From: Nanobdellota archaeon | GTDB taxonomy: Archaea; Nanobdellota; Nanobdellia; Pacearchaeales; GW2011-AR1 | Assembly (NCBI GenBank): GCA_018815925.1 | Contig: JAHIWS010000011.1 | Coordinates: forward strand, 1-51,752 | Length of the DNA: 51,752 bases | Reading direction: 5' to 3' | In this document: positions 37,901 through 46,400 of the stretch, in pieces | Position numbering within the stretch: the stretch's first letter is position 1 | Layout of the letters: the number at the start of each line of letters is the position of its first letter | Position numbers and translations under genes: made by a program | Notes under the pieces: model-generated | Seen by the model: only the letters and a program-made list of their open reading frames with translations | Told to the model about the DNA's origin: nothing | Databases searched by the model: none

Positions 37901-40309
37901 GTTCAGATTCAGAAATCTTATAGAGATTGTTTGCAAGATAGTTTAGACACAGGACAAATGACTGGAATTTGTGATGAAATCTATAGTTTACATGGTTGTG
38001 AGTTTTTATGGAGGCAAGGAATTCCTGCAGCTAAATTAATTATCCCTAAGTTTCTTGAAGTGATTACAGGGCAAAATGTTAAAGGAGGAGGAGAATATCT
38101 TGGAATGCAGACTGCTTTGAAAAATGCAGGTGATTCTGTTTCTTATTTTACAAATTATTATGCTAAAAATTCTTTTGCAGCATTTAAAGCAAGAAGTACT
38201 GAAGAAGTTGGAAGTGTTTTTTGTAAAAATTTTATTTCAGGAACATTCCCTAATTTTGATAGTGTTATGGATGTTTTAACAGAGCCTGTTTCTCCTGTTC
38301 AGTTTCATGGAAGATTTGAGGAAATTCTTTATACTACAGCTACAAATCCTCCAATGTCTCAGTATAAGGTTTGGTATTTTATTTATGCTGGAAAAGATAG
38401 TGGCTCTTATTACCAAGTTTATTTGACAGGAGCTCCTGAAACTTCTTATTATCAAGACACAGGACTTAAGAAAATTATTGCTTCTGGATATTTAAGTGCA
38501 GGGGAAAGAATAGATGAGGCACCTGACTTACTTGCTACTTCTGGTTATCAGCAATTGTGTATCAGAGTTAATGAACAGGAAGAATGTGGGTTTAAACAAG
38601 TTTCAACAGAATTTGGAGTTACTTATGTTAAGGACTTGTATATGAAAGAGCAGGCATCTCAGGAAAATATTAAGACAGAAAAAAATTGTATTGCAGGAAC
38701 AGCTAGTTTGTATAGTTTAGCTTCACCAAGTGGTGAAGGGGCTGCAGATGAATTACTTAATCCTTCAATATACAATAGGGGTATTATTAGAATTTGTGCA
38801 ACTAATAATCCTGGAAAATCAACAGATGCAAATTGGCAAGATCCAGAAAAATCAAGATGGAAAGATGTTGGTTATTGTGATGATAATACTATGAGGTGCT
38901 GGCTTGATAAAAAGAGTGTTGAAAATGTTATTGAAAATCAGGCTTTTGAAGATGAAGTTCTTGAAAAACATGCACAAAATCAATTAGATATTTTAATAAA
39001 TCAGGGAGGATATTTTAGTGGTTCTGAATTTACTCAAGCTGTTACTAAACTTAAAGAATTAGAAAATAAAAAATCTTATTCTGAAATAATAAGTAGTGTT
39101 AATTCTATTTTTGAAAGAGCTTTTTTAAATAATCAAAAAGCCAAATTATTATTTTTAAGAGGAAATGCTTTTGCTGAGTTAGCTAAGGGTTTGTTTAAAG
39201 GGGTTGTTGATGAGAAAGTAGGTGTTGCTGGAATAGGTTCTTCTTCAACTCAAGCAGGAAGAGAAATGGATGGTTTTGATGAACAAATAGTTAAAGGAGG
39301 TCCTGGTTGTTGTAATTATAAGACAGCAAGTATGAAAGAATCAGTTTGTTCTGTTGAGAGAAGTAGTTGTGATAGTGTTCAAGCTATGTGGATAGAAGAG
39401 GGGGGATGCATAGAGAATAATAAAAAATGTGTTTCTAGAGAAGAATTTGCTGCAGCTCAAAAATGTTCTGATGTTTGTGATGGGTTATTAAATACTTGTG
39501 ATATTAATGAGTGTCATGAACAAGATGGTTATGGTTTAAATTGTTTTTTTGTTGATTCCTTGTCTGATACTTGTGTAGATTGTGATAATCTTGCTTTTTG
39601 TAGTCAGCTTTCTGATGATAATGAGAAATGTTTAGATTCTAGGTGCGGAGGAAAATTAGGTTGTGTTTGGGAAAGTAATGGGTGTGTAAAAAAGGGATGG
39701 GAAGTTGTTCAAGTTAATGTTAAATTGACTTTGGAAAAAGCAATTGAAGAAACAAAAACCAGAAAAGGAAAATATTCAGAAAATAAAGATTTTGTAGATC
39801 AACTTTATAATATCAGTATTTTGACAGAAGAAGAGTATGTTGAAATTAATGGGAAAGGATTTTGGGATGTTTTTAATGTAGAAGAAGATATGAATTATTT
39901 GTTGAAAATATTATTGCTTAAATTAGCTACTCAAAGAAAAGCTGAAATAGACCAATCTTTTTTAGATATAGAGAATGAACTTGAGTATGATCTTGAAGTT
40001 CAAAATATAAATGAGTTTGTTGAAATTAGATATGTTCTTAATCAGACTTCTACTTTTCCTGACCTTTATTTTGGATATTATGAGAAAACAAGTCCTTTGA
40101 GGTGGGTGTGGACTATTGATTCTGGGTTAGAAAAATGGTTTGCTGTTTCGACTATTGATGAAATGCTAAATAATCCTCAGAAAAATAATCAATTAAAATA
40201 TTTATTAGGTGATGTTAATTCTAAAACAGATTTAATTAGGAGTTTGCAAGGAAAAGATTATGATTCAGGAAAGATTTTGGTTCTTAATGCTGGTGGAAAA
40301 GGATTGTGA
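34988..40309 (+). CDS. Giant Cys-rich protein with lytic transglycosylase (SLT)-like domain; probable continuation of 33512-34987
   Basis: SDCIKYIDDVSAAGKKYEIDPLLLFALMKHESNCNSDA...NMDIGLMQVNTKAHC...RNIYVGADILKTSY...AALRGYNGWGC. First ATG is at 35081, open frame from 34988. Confidence 0.75.
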   Translation, partial: SNEINEGEEEFGESTLYNKILLAKATEQKRTMVELCDEFKESYSNSKKDVGFCEGYRLSSSEISIRDIVINSRLKTISFEGVYEPNIDDYSVKLRINKEDVDLGLNDVFYMGDFGTGVGSEGGNWKIDRGPDEIKTILKKTSGYSDCIKYIDDVSAAGKKYEIDPLLLFALMKHESNCNSDASNTNKDKKGNPISLNMDIGLMQVNTKAHCGEKRDGEELSSDFRNCVGELYDKTRNIYVGADILKTSYLATKNGKEYNVCGRNILYSGWEAALRGYNGWGCYPGQGYYVEDVTKLFNDLGGGFSASTITGDQGSEYIKLTELTENYAKFDIHVKESEVKETVWKTDAMTLDLNQFKTVGNYNFRLIDINLKKFAQVSVIPSIDYAGTKANFSFRLGIEQRTFKLTPEKTKEKISVLDKSISDFESTTEELGKFVKTMNRACVVTGTGLMLKNLVNNAGGKAIARKQVMRSEGGWYQTCADLVSKGTYKNVDVCLADNSDAIEKHVERYYNDMKLQEQECADIQDKYTKKGVLGQRTVDDEAYLKECIAKTKLSVLNNLETMFPNGVPYEGGMISAQQFVNTINENTTTIEEWRDLSLNSRFNNDEGLLSNMAKKSAQSSINDIYKTSSLIKETEDAKVNIDANSNLKNVGLTVVSLQNTQIFPYEGGEVVVSNFGNISVDSKIQKVLYEGNVYTLKLNEFETNKYRVEEVYNEDGSTIPLVASREILSRRDKIKQTLVFEKVDASRYENKYLNPVVRYFETEPYKGEPALVPVDVKNGWYVVMKQTLPVLGNIQTYDASGIPRSFYLCNVGKNGNEENRKYPDDECGLINFGTGQPVDEFSGLSKEKASALVSEARKAIEDAQKAHKSGARSVSIKGQTIEVGEPMADIPDIQCQDTMSASDCKLLFNVCDPVVCPSSRCNLGGKYNVENVIQSGITGGIFLCAPNFIGFGGDVVIPVCLSGIHAGLDGWVQIQKSYRDCLQDSLDTGQMTGICDEIYSLHGCEFLWRQGIPAAKLIIPKFLEVITGQNVKGGGEYLGMQTALKNAGDSVSYFTNYYAKNSFAAFKARSTEEVGSVFCKNFISGTFPNFDSVMDVLTEPVSPVQFHGRFEEILYTTATNPPMSQYKVWYFIYAGKDSGSYYQVYLTGAPETSYYQDTGLKKIIASGYLSAGERIDEAPDLLATSGYQQLCIRVNEQEECGFKQVSTEFGVTYVKDLYMKEQASQENIKTEKNCIAGTASLYSLASPSGEGAADELLNPSIYNRGIIRICATNNPGKSTDANWQDPEKSRWKDVGYCDDNTMRCWLDKKSVENVIENQAFEDEVLEKHAQNQLDILINQGGYFSGSEFTQAVTKLKELENKKSYSEIISSVNSIFERAFLNNQKAKLLFLRGNAFAELAKGLFKGVVDEKVGVAGIGSSSTQAGREMDGFDEQIVKGGPGCCNYKTASMKESVCSVERSSCDSVQAMWIEEGGCIENNKKCVSREEFAAAQKCSDVCDGLLNTCDINECHEQDGYGLNCFFVDSLSDTCVDCDNLAFCSQLSDDNEKCLDSRCGGKLGCVWESNGCVKKGWEVVQVNVKLTLEKAIEETKTRKGKYSENKDFVDQLYNISILTEEEYVEINGKGFWDVFNVEEDMNYLLKILLLKLATQRKAEIDQSFLDIENELEYDLEVQNINEFVEIRYVLNQTSTFPDLYFGYYEKTSPLRWVWTIDSGLEKWFAVSTIDEMLNNPQKNNQLKYLLGDVNSKTDLIRSLQGKDYDSGKILVLNAGGKGL

Positions 40310-40310
40310 A

Positions 40311-40436
40311 TGCGGGAGAAAGGATTTGAACCTTCGCAAGCACTAAGCTACCAGGTCCTAAGCTTGGCCTTCTTATAAAAGATTATGAAAATGGTCTACA
40401 AGAATCTGGCCCGTTTGACCACTCCGGCACTCCCGC
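40311..40436 (-). tRNA. tRNA-Leu(UAG) with ~40-nt intron, apparently in the anticodon stem (30/31)
   Basis: GCGGGAGUGCCGGAGUGGUCAAACGGGCCAG[intron]GCUUAGGACCUGGUAGCUUAGUGCUUGCGAAGGUUCAAAUCCUUUCUCCCGCA; long variable arm. Confidence 0.75.
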
Positions 40437-40655
40437 ATGAGAATGTGAAGATTTTGGGGTTTAAAAGATATATCATAATATTCTTTTTGATATTAATACT
40501 AAGGATAGCTTCTATTCTAATTAATACTCCCAATATTATAAAAAGATTGTGTTTTATTGACTTATTGCTTTTTCAATACCTCTTCCTAGAATTTCCCTAA
40601 TGTTAAATATAATAGTAGATTTTGTTTATATTTTTTAGTAATTCTTTAACTTAAG

Positions 40656-41582
40656 CTATTTCTTCTTACTCAACTCTTTTTCCTTTTGTTTTATTTTGTC
40701 TTCTAATTTGAGTTTTTCTATTAGTTCTTTATATCTGTTTCTTATTGTGACTTCTGTTATTCCTGCAATATCTGCTACTTCTCTTTGTGTTTTCTTTTCA
40801 TCGTTTATTAGAGCTGCTACATATAATGCGGCTGCGGCAATTCCTGCAGGACCTCTTCCTGAAGTAAGTTCAACATCTTCTGCTCTTTTTAAAACTTTTA
40901 ATGCATCATTTTGTGTTTTTGGAGAGAGTTTTAAGACACTAGAGAATCTTGAAATATAATCTTTTGGAGAGCTTTGTTTTACTTTAATTCCTAGTTTTCT
41001 TATTATAAATCTGTAAGTTCTTCCAATTTCTTTTCTTTCAACATCTGATGCTGTTGCCATTTCATCTAGAGTTCTTGGAATATTATAAGAACGACATGCA
41101 GCATATAAACAAGCAGCAATTACAGATTCCATTGATCTTCCTCTTACGAGTCCTCTTTGAAGTACATAGTTGTAGATTCTTGATGCTTCGTCTCTGACAA
41201 CATTTGGAAGATTAAGGTAGGAAGCGATGACTCTTAGTTCTGCCATAGCAAGCCTGAGATTTCTTTCAATACTTGTGGATACTCTTTCTTGCCATTTTTT
41301 GAGCCTTAAAAATTTTCTTGTTTGTTTTGGTTCTAATCTGTAAATATCTGAGATTTCCCCAACATTGGTTGTTAAACCTTTATCAAATTTTTGCATACTT
41401 GTTGGGGCTCCACCACGTCCTTTTTTTTCTGATTTATCAAATTTACCTTGCAAATCAATTCCTGTGTCTACCATTTTTTCTTCAACAACAAGGCCACAAT
41501 CATTACATATAATTTCGCCTAAGTGGGAATCAAAAGTGAGGTTAATACTTCCACATTCAGGGCATTTTTTTATAAAAGACAT
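40656..41582 (-). CDS. tfb: Transcription initiation factor IIB (TFB)
   Basis: CPECGSINLTFDSHLGEIICNDCGLVVEEK; cyclin repeats; TSGRGPAGIAAAALYVAALI. Confidence 0.97.
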   Translation of the reverse strand: MSFIKKCPECGSINLTFDSHLGEIICNDCGLVVEEKMVDTGIDLQGKFDKSEKKGRGGAPTSMQKFDKGLTTNVGEISDIYRLEPKQTRKFLRLKKWQERVSTSIERNLRLAMAELRVIASYLNLPNVVRDEASRIYNYVLQRGLVRGRSMESVIAACLYAACRSYNIPRTLDEMATASDVERKEIGRTYRFIIRKLGIKVKQSSPKDYISRFSSVLKLSPKTQNDALKVLKRAEDVELTSGRGPAGIAAAALYVAALINDEKKTQREVADIAGITEVTIRNRYKELIEKLKLEDKIKQKEKELSKKK

Positions 41583-41745
41583 GTTTTGGTTTTTTTAGAA
41601 ATTTTTATATCCATTAGCAAATGGTAAGCTTTATAAAGGTTTTGTATTTATAAACTTTTTGTTTTTTATAATTATGCAAAAGGGGTGAAAGAAACTTAAT
41701 TATTAGTATATAAAGATTTTTATAGGACTTATTTTTTGAAAGAAT

Positions 41746-42147
41746 ATGAAAAATATTTTAAATAAATTGTCTGTTTTGCTGTTTGGATTTTTATTTGTTC
41801 CTCCTGTTCTTTCAAATATACCTAATGAAAAGATAAATTATACTCTTACTAAGGAAAATGTTGTTTGTAAAGAAAAAGGAGTTGCAGAGTGTTCTGATTA
41901 TAAACCACCTATACCCTTATATTATCATAGGAAGCTCGAATTTTCTAAGGGTAAAAGCAATGGGAAAATGATTTATGTTGATTCTGTTGAAACAAAAGTA
42001 AATTTCTGGTATTTTCCTAGTGTTGATTCTGCTGTTATATCAACAAAATCTTTTGAAGATACACTTACTAGAAAACAAGCTATAAATTTACTCAAAATTT
42101 ATTTTCCAGAGGATAGTATTATTCAGAATTATTCTTCTGATAAATAA
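41746..42147 (+). CDS. Hypothetical secreted protein
   Basis: Signal-peptide-like N-terminus LSVLLFGFLFVPPVLSN. Confidence 0.55.
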   Translation: MKNILNKLSVLLFGFLFVPPVLSNIPNEKINYTLTKENVVCKEKGVAECSDYKPPIPLYYHRKLEFSKGKSNGKMIYVDSVETKVNFWYFPSVDSAVISTKSFEDTLTRKQAINLLKIYFPEDSIIQNYSSDK

Positions 42148-42149
42148 GT

Positions 42150-42500
42150 TTATTCATTAACTAAAACACCATTTATCATACCTTCTTGAGAAGGGCGGTT
42201 GGTTATTTTGGCTTTTCCAAGCTCTGTTTCTATAATTGTTCCTTTTGTAAGAATATTTTGTCTAGCTAGAAACCTGTTTGAAGGGGTTTCAAGAACATTT
42301 TTTATTTCTATTTTTCTTTTTCCAATGTTTATGAATTTTGATTTTAGATTAAATGTTTTTTTGTTTCCGCCTCTTGTTCTTACAGATTTTCTTTTTTCTT
42401 CTCCCAGTTTTACAGGAATTTGGTGCCCTGGCTTTTCATATGCTTTCTTTTTTCTTCTTTTAATATATTTTCCACCAGATATTTTTCTTCCTAATTTCAT
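42150..42500 (-). CDS. Ribosomal protein S8e
   Basis: GRKISGGKYIKRRKKKAYEKPGHQIPVKLGEEKRKSVRTRGGNKK. Confidence 0.93.
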   Translation of the reverse strand: MKLGRKISGGKYIKRRKKKAYEKPGHQIPVKLGEEKRKSVRTRGGNKKTFNLKSKFINIGKRKIEIKNVLETPSNRFLARQNILTKGTIIETELGKAKITNRPSQEGMINGVLVNE

Positions 42501-42590
42501 AATAAGAAAGGATTATTTTGGTTTAAATAGGTTTCTGTTGATGTTTTTTTTAATAGAAATTTTTTTAAACTAGGGTAGGGATTTTTCTTT

Positions 42591-42992
42591 ATGAGTTGTT
42601 ATGAATATTCTGTTCTTGTGGATTTTGATTTTCCTGATATTTCTTTAGTTTATGATAATATTAATGAATTTGGAAGAATTCCTCTTAAGATTCAAGAAGT
42701 TTATTTTACTGTAAAAGAAAAATATTCTTCTTTAGCAATAGGGCATACTAAAAGAGGAGAAGGAGATTTTATTATTTATGTTTATTCTAAAGATCCTTTA
42801 AAAAGAGAAGATATTGAAAAAGATTTAGAAAAAAAATTAAAAGGTAGTGATAAAAAAATAAAAATAATTGACTTTAAAATAGGACATAGTAATCTTTTTT
42901 ATCCTTGGATAAAAAATGTAAAGCACAAGATTGTTGCTAAAAAGTTTCTAAAAAAAGATTTTGAACTTAATTCTTCCTTGCGAAATGTTTAA
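42591..42992 (+). CDS. Hypothetical protein
   Basis: 133-aa ORF. Confidence 0.55.
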   Translation: MSCYEYSVLVDFDFPDISLVYDNINEFGRIPLKIQEVYFTVKEKYSSLAIGHTKRGEGDFIIYVYSKDPLKREDIEKDLEKKLKGSDKKIKIIDFKIGHSNLFYPWIKNVKHKIVAKKFLKKDFELNSSLRNV

Positions 42993-43016
42993 AAACTAAT
43001 TCAACAAGAGTATTTT

Positions 43017-43268
43017 ATGGTTAATGGTATTGAGAGACCACTTGATTTATTGAACAACTCTAAAGGAAAAGAAGTTCTTGTTCACCTAAAAGGTGATAAG
43101 CAATTTGTTGGAACTCTTTTAGCTTTTGATATACATATCAATTTGGTGTTGGATAACATAAAAGAAATGCAGAATGGCGAGATAAAGCGAAACCTTGGAT
43201 TGACTTTTCTAAGAGGGGATACAATTATTTTTATTTCTCCGGCTTCAACAGCCTTAAAGGAAGAATAA
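43017..43268 (+). CDS. LSm/Sm-like archaeal protein
   Basis: RPLDLLNNSKGKEVLVHLKGDKQFVGTLLAFDIHINLVLDNIKE...RGDTIIFISP. Confidence 0.93.
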   Translation: MVNGIERPLDLLNNSKGKEVLVHLKGDKQFVGTLLAFDIHINLVLDNIKEMQNGEIKRNLGLTFLRGDTIIFISPASTALKEE

Positions 43269-43381
43269 GCGTTTACCTGTTAAATTTTCGCAAGGTCTAG
43301 TGTTTTTTATTAGTTGGGACTTTCGTAGTTTTTCCAAAAACTTTATATATAATTAATGTATAATTAATATATAGAACTAAA

Positions 43382-43609
43382 ATGCAAGAACAATCAACTA
43401 TTCTTTTGAGGAAAAATGTAATTGAACAATTAAAAAAAGCTAGAGAACATCCTAGGCAAACATACAACGAGCTTATTGAAAAAATGATTTCTCTTTTTCT
43501 TGCTATGAGGCAGACAAATCAGTATGATGAGTTTTTACATAAAATTCAACAACCTAAAATGAAAGAACTTTGGGATAATAAAGAGGATGAGATTTGGGAA
43601 AATGCATAG
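43382..43609 (+). CDS. Putative antitoxin
   Basis: Short ORF (IEQLKKAREHPRQTYNELIEKMISLFL) overlapping a MazF/PemK-like gene. Confidence 0.65.
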   Translation: MQEQSTILLRKNVIEQLKKAREHPRQTYNELIEKMISLFLAMRQTNQYDEFLHKIQQPKMKELWDNKEDEIWENA

Positions 43610-43904
43610 GTTTGGAGAAGTTGTTTTAGCTTCTGTTCATTTTACAGATACTTTTGAAATTAAAAAAAGACCTGCTTTAGTTCTTTTTGAGGAACAAGGA
43701 AATGTTGTTGTGGCTGGAGTAACTTCTAATTTGAATATGAAAGGGGTTTATTTAAGGAAAAAAGAAGGTGCAATTAGGGATAGCATAATTAAGTTAAATT
43801 ATCTTTTTACTATTTCTGAAAAAATGGTTGAAAGAGTCTTATTTTCTGTTTCTAAAGAAAAAAGAGCTATGATAAAAAAAGAGTTGTTTAGAAAAATTAA
43901 TTGA
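43602..43904 (+). CDS. MazF/PemK-like toxin
   Basis: MHRFGEVVLASVHFTDTFEIKKRPALVLFEEQGNVVVAGVTS...DSIIKLNYLFTISEKMV. Confidence 0.75.
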   Translation: MHRFGEVVLASVHFTDTFEIKKRPALVLFEEQGNVVVAGVTSNLNMKGVYLRKKEGAIRDSIIKLNYLFTISEKMVERVLFSVSKEKRAMIKKELFRKIN

Positions 43905-43958
43905 TTTTTTGTCTTAAACTATAATAATTTTTATAGGGTTAATTTGTTATATTGGTTT

Positions 43959-44384
43959 ATGAAAGTTCTTTTTGTGTTTAAGGATAATGTGGGAAGAAGC
44001 CAAATGGCTGAAGGTTTTTTTAATTATTATTTTCCAGATCATTGTGCAAAGAGTGCTGGAACAAAAGGTAGAGACTGGAGTGACAAAGTTTTGGGAGAGG
44101 AATTGGCTTGGGATGTGGTTAGATGTATGCTTGAGAAGGGAATTAATCTGAATGGAAAAAGGCCAAAGCAATTAGATAAAAAATTGTCTCAAGAGGCAGA
44201 TAAAATTATTTGGATTGAAGATATATTAGCTGTTCCTTATTATATTGGTAAATCAAAAATTAATTACTGGAATGTTATGGATCCTAGATATAGTGATTAT
44301 GAAGGGCATTGTAAAGTTAGAGACCATATAAATTTTTTAGTTAAGAGACTTATTGATAGTTTGAATAATTCCAAACAATTATAA
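43959..44384 (+). CDS. Low-molecular-weight phosphatase/arsenate reductase-fold protein lacking the catalytic Cys
   Basis: MKVLFVFKDNVGRSQMAEGFFNYYF: family P-loop C-x5-R reads F-x5-R. Confidence 0.75.
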   Translation: MKVLFVFKDNVGRSQMAEGFFNYYFPDHCAKSAGTKGRDWSDKVLGEELAWDVVRCMLEKGINLNGKRPKQLDKKLSQEADKIIWIEDILAVPYYIGKSKINYWNVMDPRYSDYEGHCKVRDHINFLVKRLIDSLNNSKQL

Positions 44385-44406
44385 ATTAATTCTTCTTCTA
44401 TAATTT

Positions 44407-45312
44407 ATGACAGCAAAGATTAAAATAATTATGTTGGGAACAGGAAGTCATATTCCGAGTGTGAAAAAGAATCATACAGCTGTGCTTTTATGTTATGAAG
44501 GAGAAAATATTCTTGTTGATTGTGGAGAAGGAACTCAGAGGCAGTTCAGATATGCAAAATTAAATCCCTGTAAGATTACTAGGCTTTTGATTACTCATTG
44601 GCATGGAGATCATGTTTTAGGAATTCCTGGAATTTTGCAGACTCTTGCCTTGAGTGATTATAGGAAAACCCTTTTTATTTATGGTCCTAGTGGAACTAAA
44701 TTATTAATGAGGGCTTTGCTGAATTTATTTAACTTTAAACAGAAGTATAAAATAAAAGTTGAGGAGGTTGATAAAGGAAAGTTTGTTGATGAAAAAAATT
44801 TTTATTTAGAATCTGAGAAAATGGAGCATGGTATTTCTTGTAATGCCTATTCTTTTGTAAAAAAAGGACAGGTGAGGATTGACAAAGAAAAATTAAAGAA
44901 AGCTAAGTTAGATCAAGGACCACATTTATCTAAATTAAAACAAGGAAAAGATATTAAATATAAAAGTAAAAAATACTTGGCAAAGAATTTAACCTATACT
45001 GAAGGAGATAAAAAAATTTCTATTGTGATGGACACCTTGGATAATAAAAAAATAATTCCTTTTGTTAAGGGTGCTGATTTGCTTATTTGTGAATCTTCTT
45101 TTAATGATGCCTTTAAAGATAAAGCAAGAGAGTACCACCATTCTACTGCTAAGCAAGTTGCAAATAATGCTAAAAAAGCTAATGCAAAAAAACTTGTTTT
45201 GACTCATCTTAGTGGTAGATGGGATAAAAATCCACAAAAAATTTTAAATGAAGCTAAAAAAGTTTTTAAGAATTCTGTTTTAGCTAAAGATTTAGATGTT
45301 TTTGGGGTATAG
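44407..45312 (+). CDS. rnz: Ribonuclease Z
   Basis: LGTGSHIPSVKKNHTAVLL, LVDCGEGTQRQF, LLITHWHGDHVLGIPG, YHHSTAKQVANNAKKANAKKLVLTHLSGR. Confidence 0.95.
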   Translation: MTAKIKIIMLGTGSHIPSVKKNHTAVLLCYEGENILVDCGEGTQRQFRYAKLNPCKITRLLITHWHGDHVLGIPGILQTLALSDYRKTLFIYGPSGTKLLMRALLNLFNFKQKYKIKVEEVDKGKFVDEKNFYLESEKMEHGISCNAYSFVKKGQVRIDKEKLKKAKLDQGPHLSKLKQGKDIKYKSKKYLAKNLTYTEGDKKISIVMDTLDNKKIIPFVKGADLLICESSFNDAFKDKAREYHHSTAKQVANNAKKANAKKLVLTHLSGRWDKNPQKILNEAKKVFKNSVLAKDLDVFGV

Positions 45313-45356
45313 AAAGATTTTAAATATGATTTTTTCTTGATTTATTTGGGTTATAG

Positions 45357-45449
45357 GCCCCTGTAGCTCAGTCTGGATAGAGCGACTGCCTTCTAGATTT
45401 AGAAGATGAAGAAAGCAGTAGGTCGCAGGTTCGAATCCTGTCGGGGGCA
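45357..45449 (+). tRNA. tRNA-Arg(UCU) with ~18-nt intron at canonical anticodon-loop position
   Basis: GCCCCUGUAGCUCAGUCUGGAUAGAGCGACUGCCUUCUA[intron]AGCAGUAGGUCGCAGGUUCGAAUCCUGUCGGGGGCA. Confidence 0.9.
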
Positions 45450-45460
45450 TGTTTTTTATT
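45438..45460 (+). repeat. 23-bp direct repeat overlapping tRNA-Arg 3' end, copy 1 (ctgtcgggggcatgttttttatt)
   Basis: Exact match to 45770-45792. Confidence 0.9.
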
Positions 45461-45529
45461 TGGGTTGTGGTTAGTTAAATATTTAAACTTGTATTCGTTA
45501 TTAACAAAGATGCAAAAAAGGAGGTAAAG

Positions 45530-45709
45530 ATGAATAACAAAAAAGTAATAGTTGGTGTGATCTCTGCGGCTGTAGGAGGAGTCGCTGGATCTTATATTGG
45601 TGGATTGGTTGGACAAGAAGTTTTATATAGAATAATTGGAGCTGGAATCGGGGCAGTTATTATAGGAACAATCATTCCTGTTTTAATCTTTAAAAAAAAG
45701 AGGCAATAA
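45530..45709 (+). CDS. 59-aa Gly-rich membrane protein between tRNA-Arg 3'-end repeats (not in ORF track)
   Basis: MNNKKVIVGVISAAVGGVAGSYIGGLVGQEVLYRIIGAGIGAVIIGTIIPVLIFKKKRQ*; preceded by aaggaggtaaag Shine-Dalgarno. Confidence 0.7.
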   Translation: MNNKKVIVGVISAAVGGVAGSYIGGLVGQEVLYRIIGAGIGAVIIGTIIPVLIFKKKRQ

Positions 45710-45769
45710 TCATAAAAAGATGAAAAATCAAAAAATAAATAATTTATATCCCATTCGGTAGCTCTGCTT

Positions 45770-45792
45770 CTGTCGGGGGCATGTTTTTTATT
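45770..45792 (+). repeat. 23-bp direct repeat of tRNA-Arg 3' end, copy 2 (candidate distal att site)
   Basis: Exact match to 45438-45460. Confidence 0.9.
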
Positions 45793-45830
45793 ACAATAAT
45801 TTTTAAATAAGGAAAGAATTTTATTATGAA

Positions 45831-46400
45831 ATGGTGAAGTTGGAGGAGACTGTTCTTGTTTTAAGAGAATTTGGAGAGTGGGTTAGAGCCCCGTGGGATT
45901 GTGAAAAAGATAATTATAATCCAAACCATTTTATTTATCTTGTTCAAAGCTTAGCTTTTGATATGGGTTTTAGATATGCATGGTGTGGTTATCCATATAG
46001 TGATACACTAAATGAATTATATTATGAGTATTATGAAGATAAAAATTATGTTGACGAATCAATAATAAGTAATGGTTTGAAGTTAACTAAATCAGGAATA
46101 AAAAAACTTTCTAAAGTTAAAGAGATTATAAAACCCCCTAAAAATATTAATAAAGATAAATGGTTGGAAATGCTATCAACCATTCATTATTTTAAAAATA
46201 TTTGTTATGTAGAAGAATTTGAAAAAAGAAAAATGGAGATTAATTTAAATAATACTTTTTTATTTCTTGATGAAAACAGAGTTACTCTTACTAGGACAAA
46301 TCCTGATAGAAGATTTAGTTTAGAGGAATTTAAATTAGCATGGAATTGTCTCACAGAATATGGGTTATTAGATAAGAAACATAATAGACCTACTTCTTAA
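45831..46400 (+). CDS. Hypothetical protein
   Basis: 189-aa ORF directly beyond the tRNA-Arg repeat. Confidence 0.6.
   Translation: MVKLEETVLVLREFGEWVRAPWDCEKDNYNPNHFIYLVQSLAFDMGFRYAWCGYPYSDTLNELYYEYYEDKNYVDESIISNGLKLTKSGIKKLSKVKEIIKPPKNINKDKWLEMLSTIHYFKNICYVEEFEKRKMEINLNNTFLFLDENRVTLTRTNPDRRFSLEEFKLAWNCLTEYGLLDKKHNRPTS

Noticed and set aside
40385-40600. Plus-strand 71-aa ORF
   Set aside because: Overlaps tRNA-Leu on the opposite strand and low-complexity AT-rich sequence.
45368-45616. Minus-strand ORF with APDRIRTCDLLLSSSSKSRRQSLYPD
   Set aside because: Translation across the tRNA-Arg gene; this RIRTCDL-type peptide is a common tRNA-antisense artefact.
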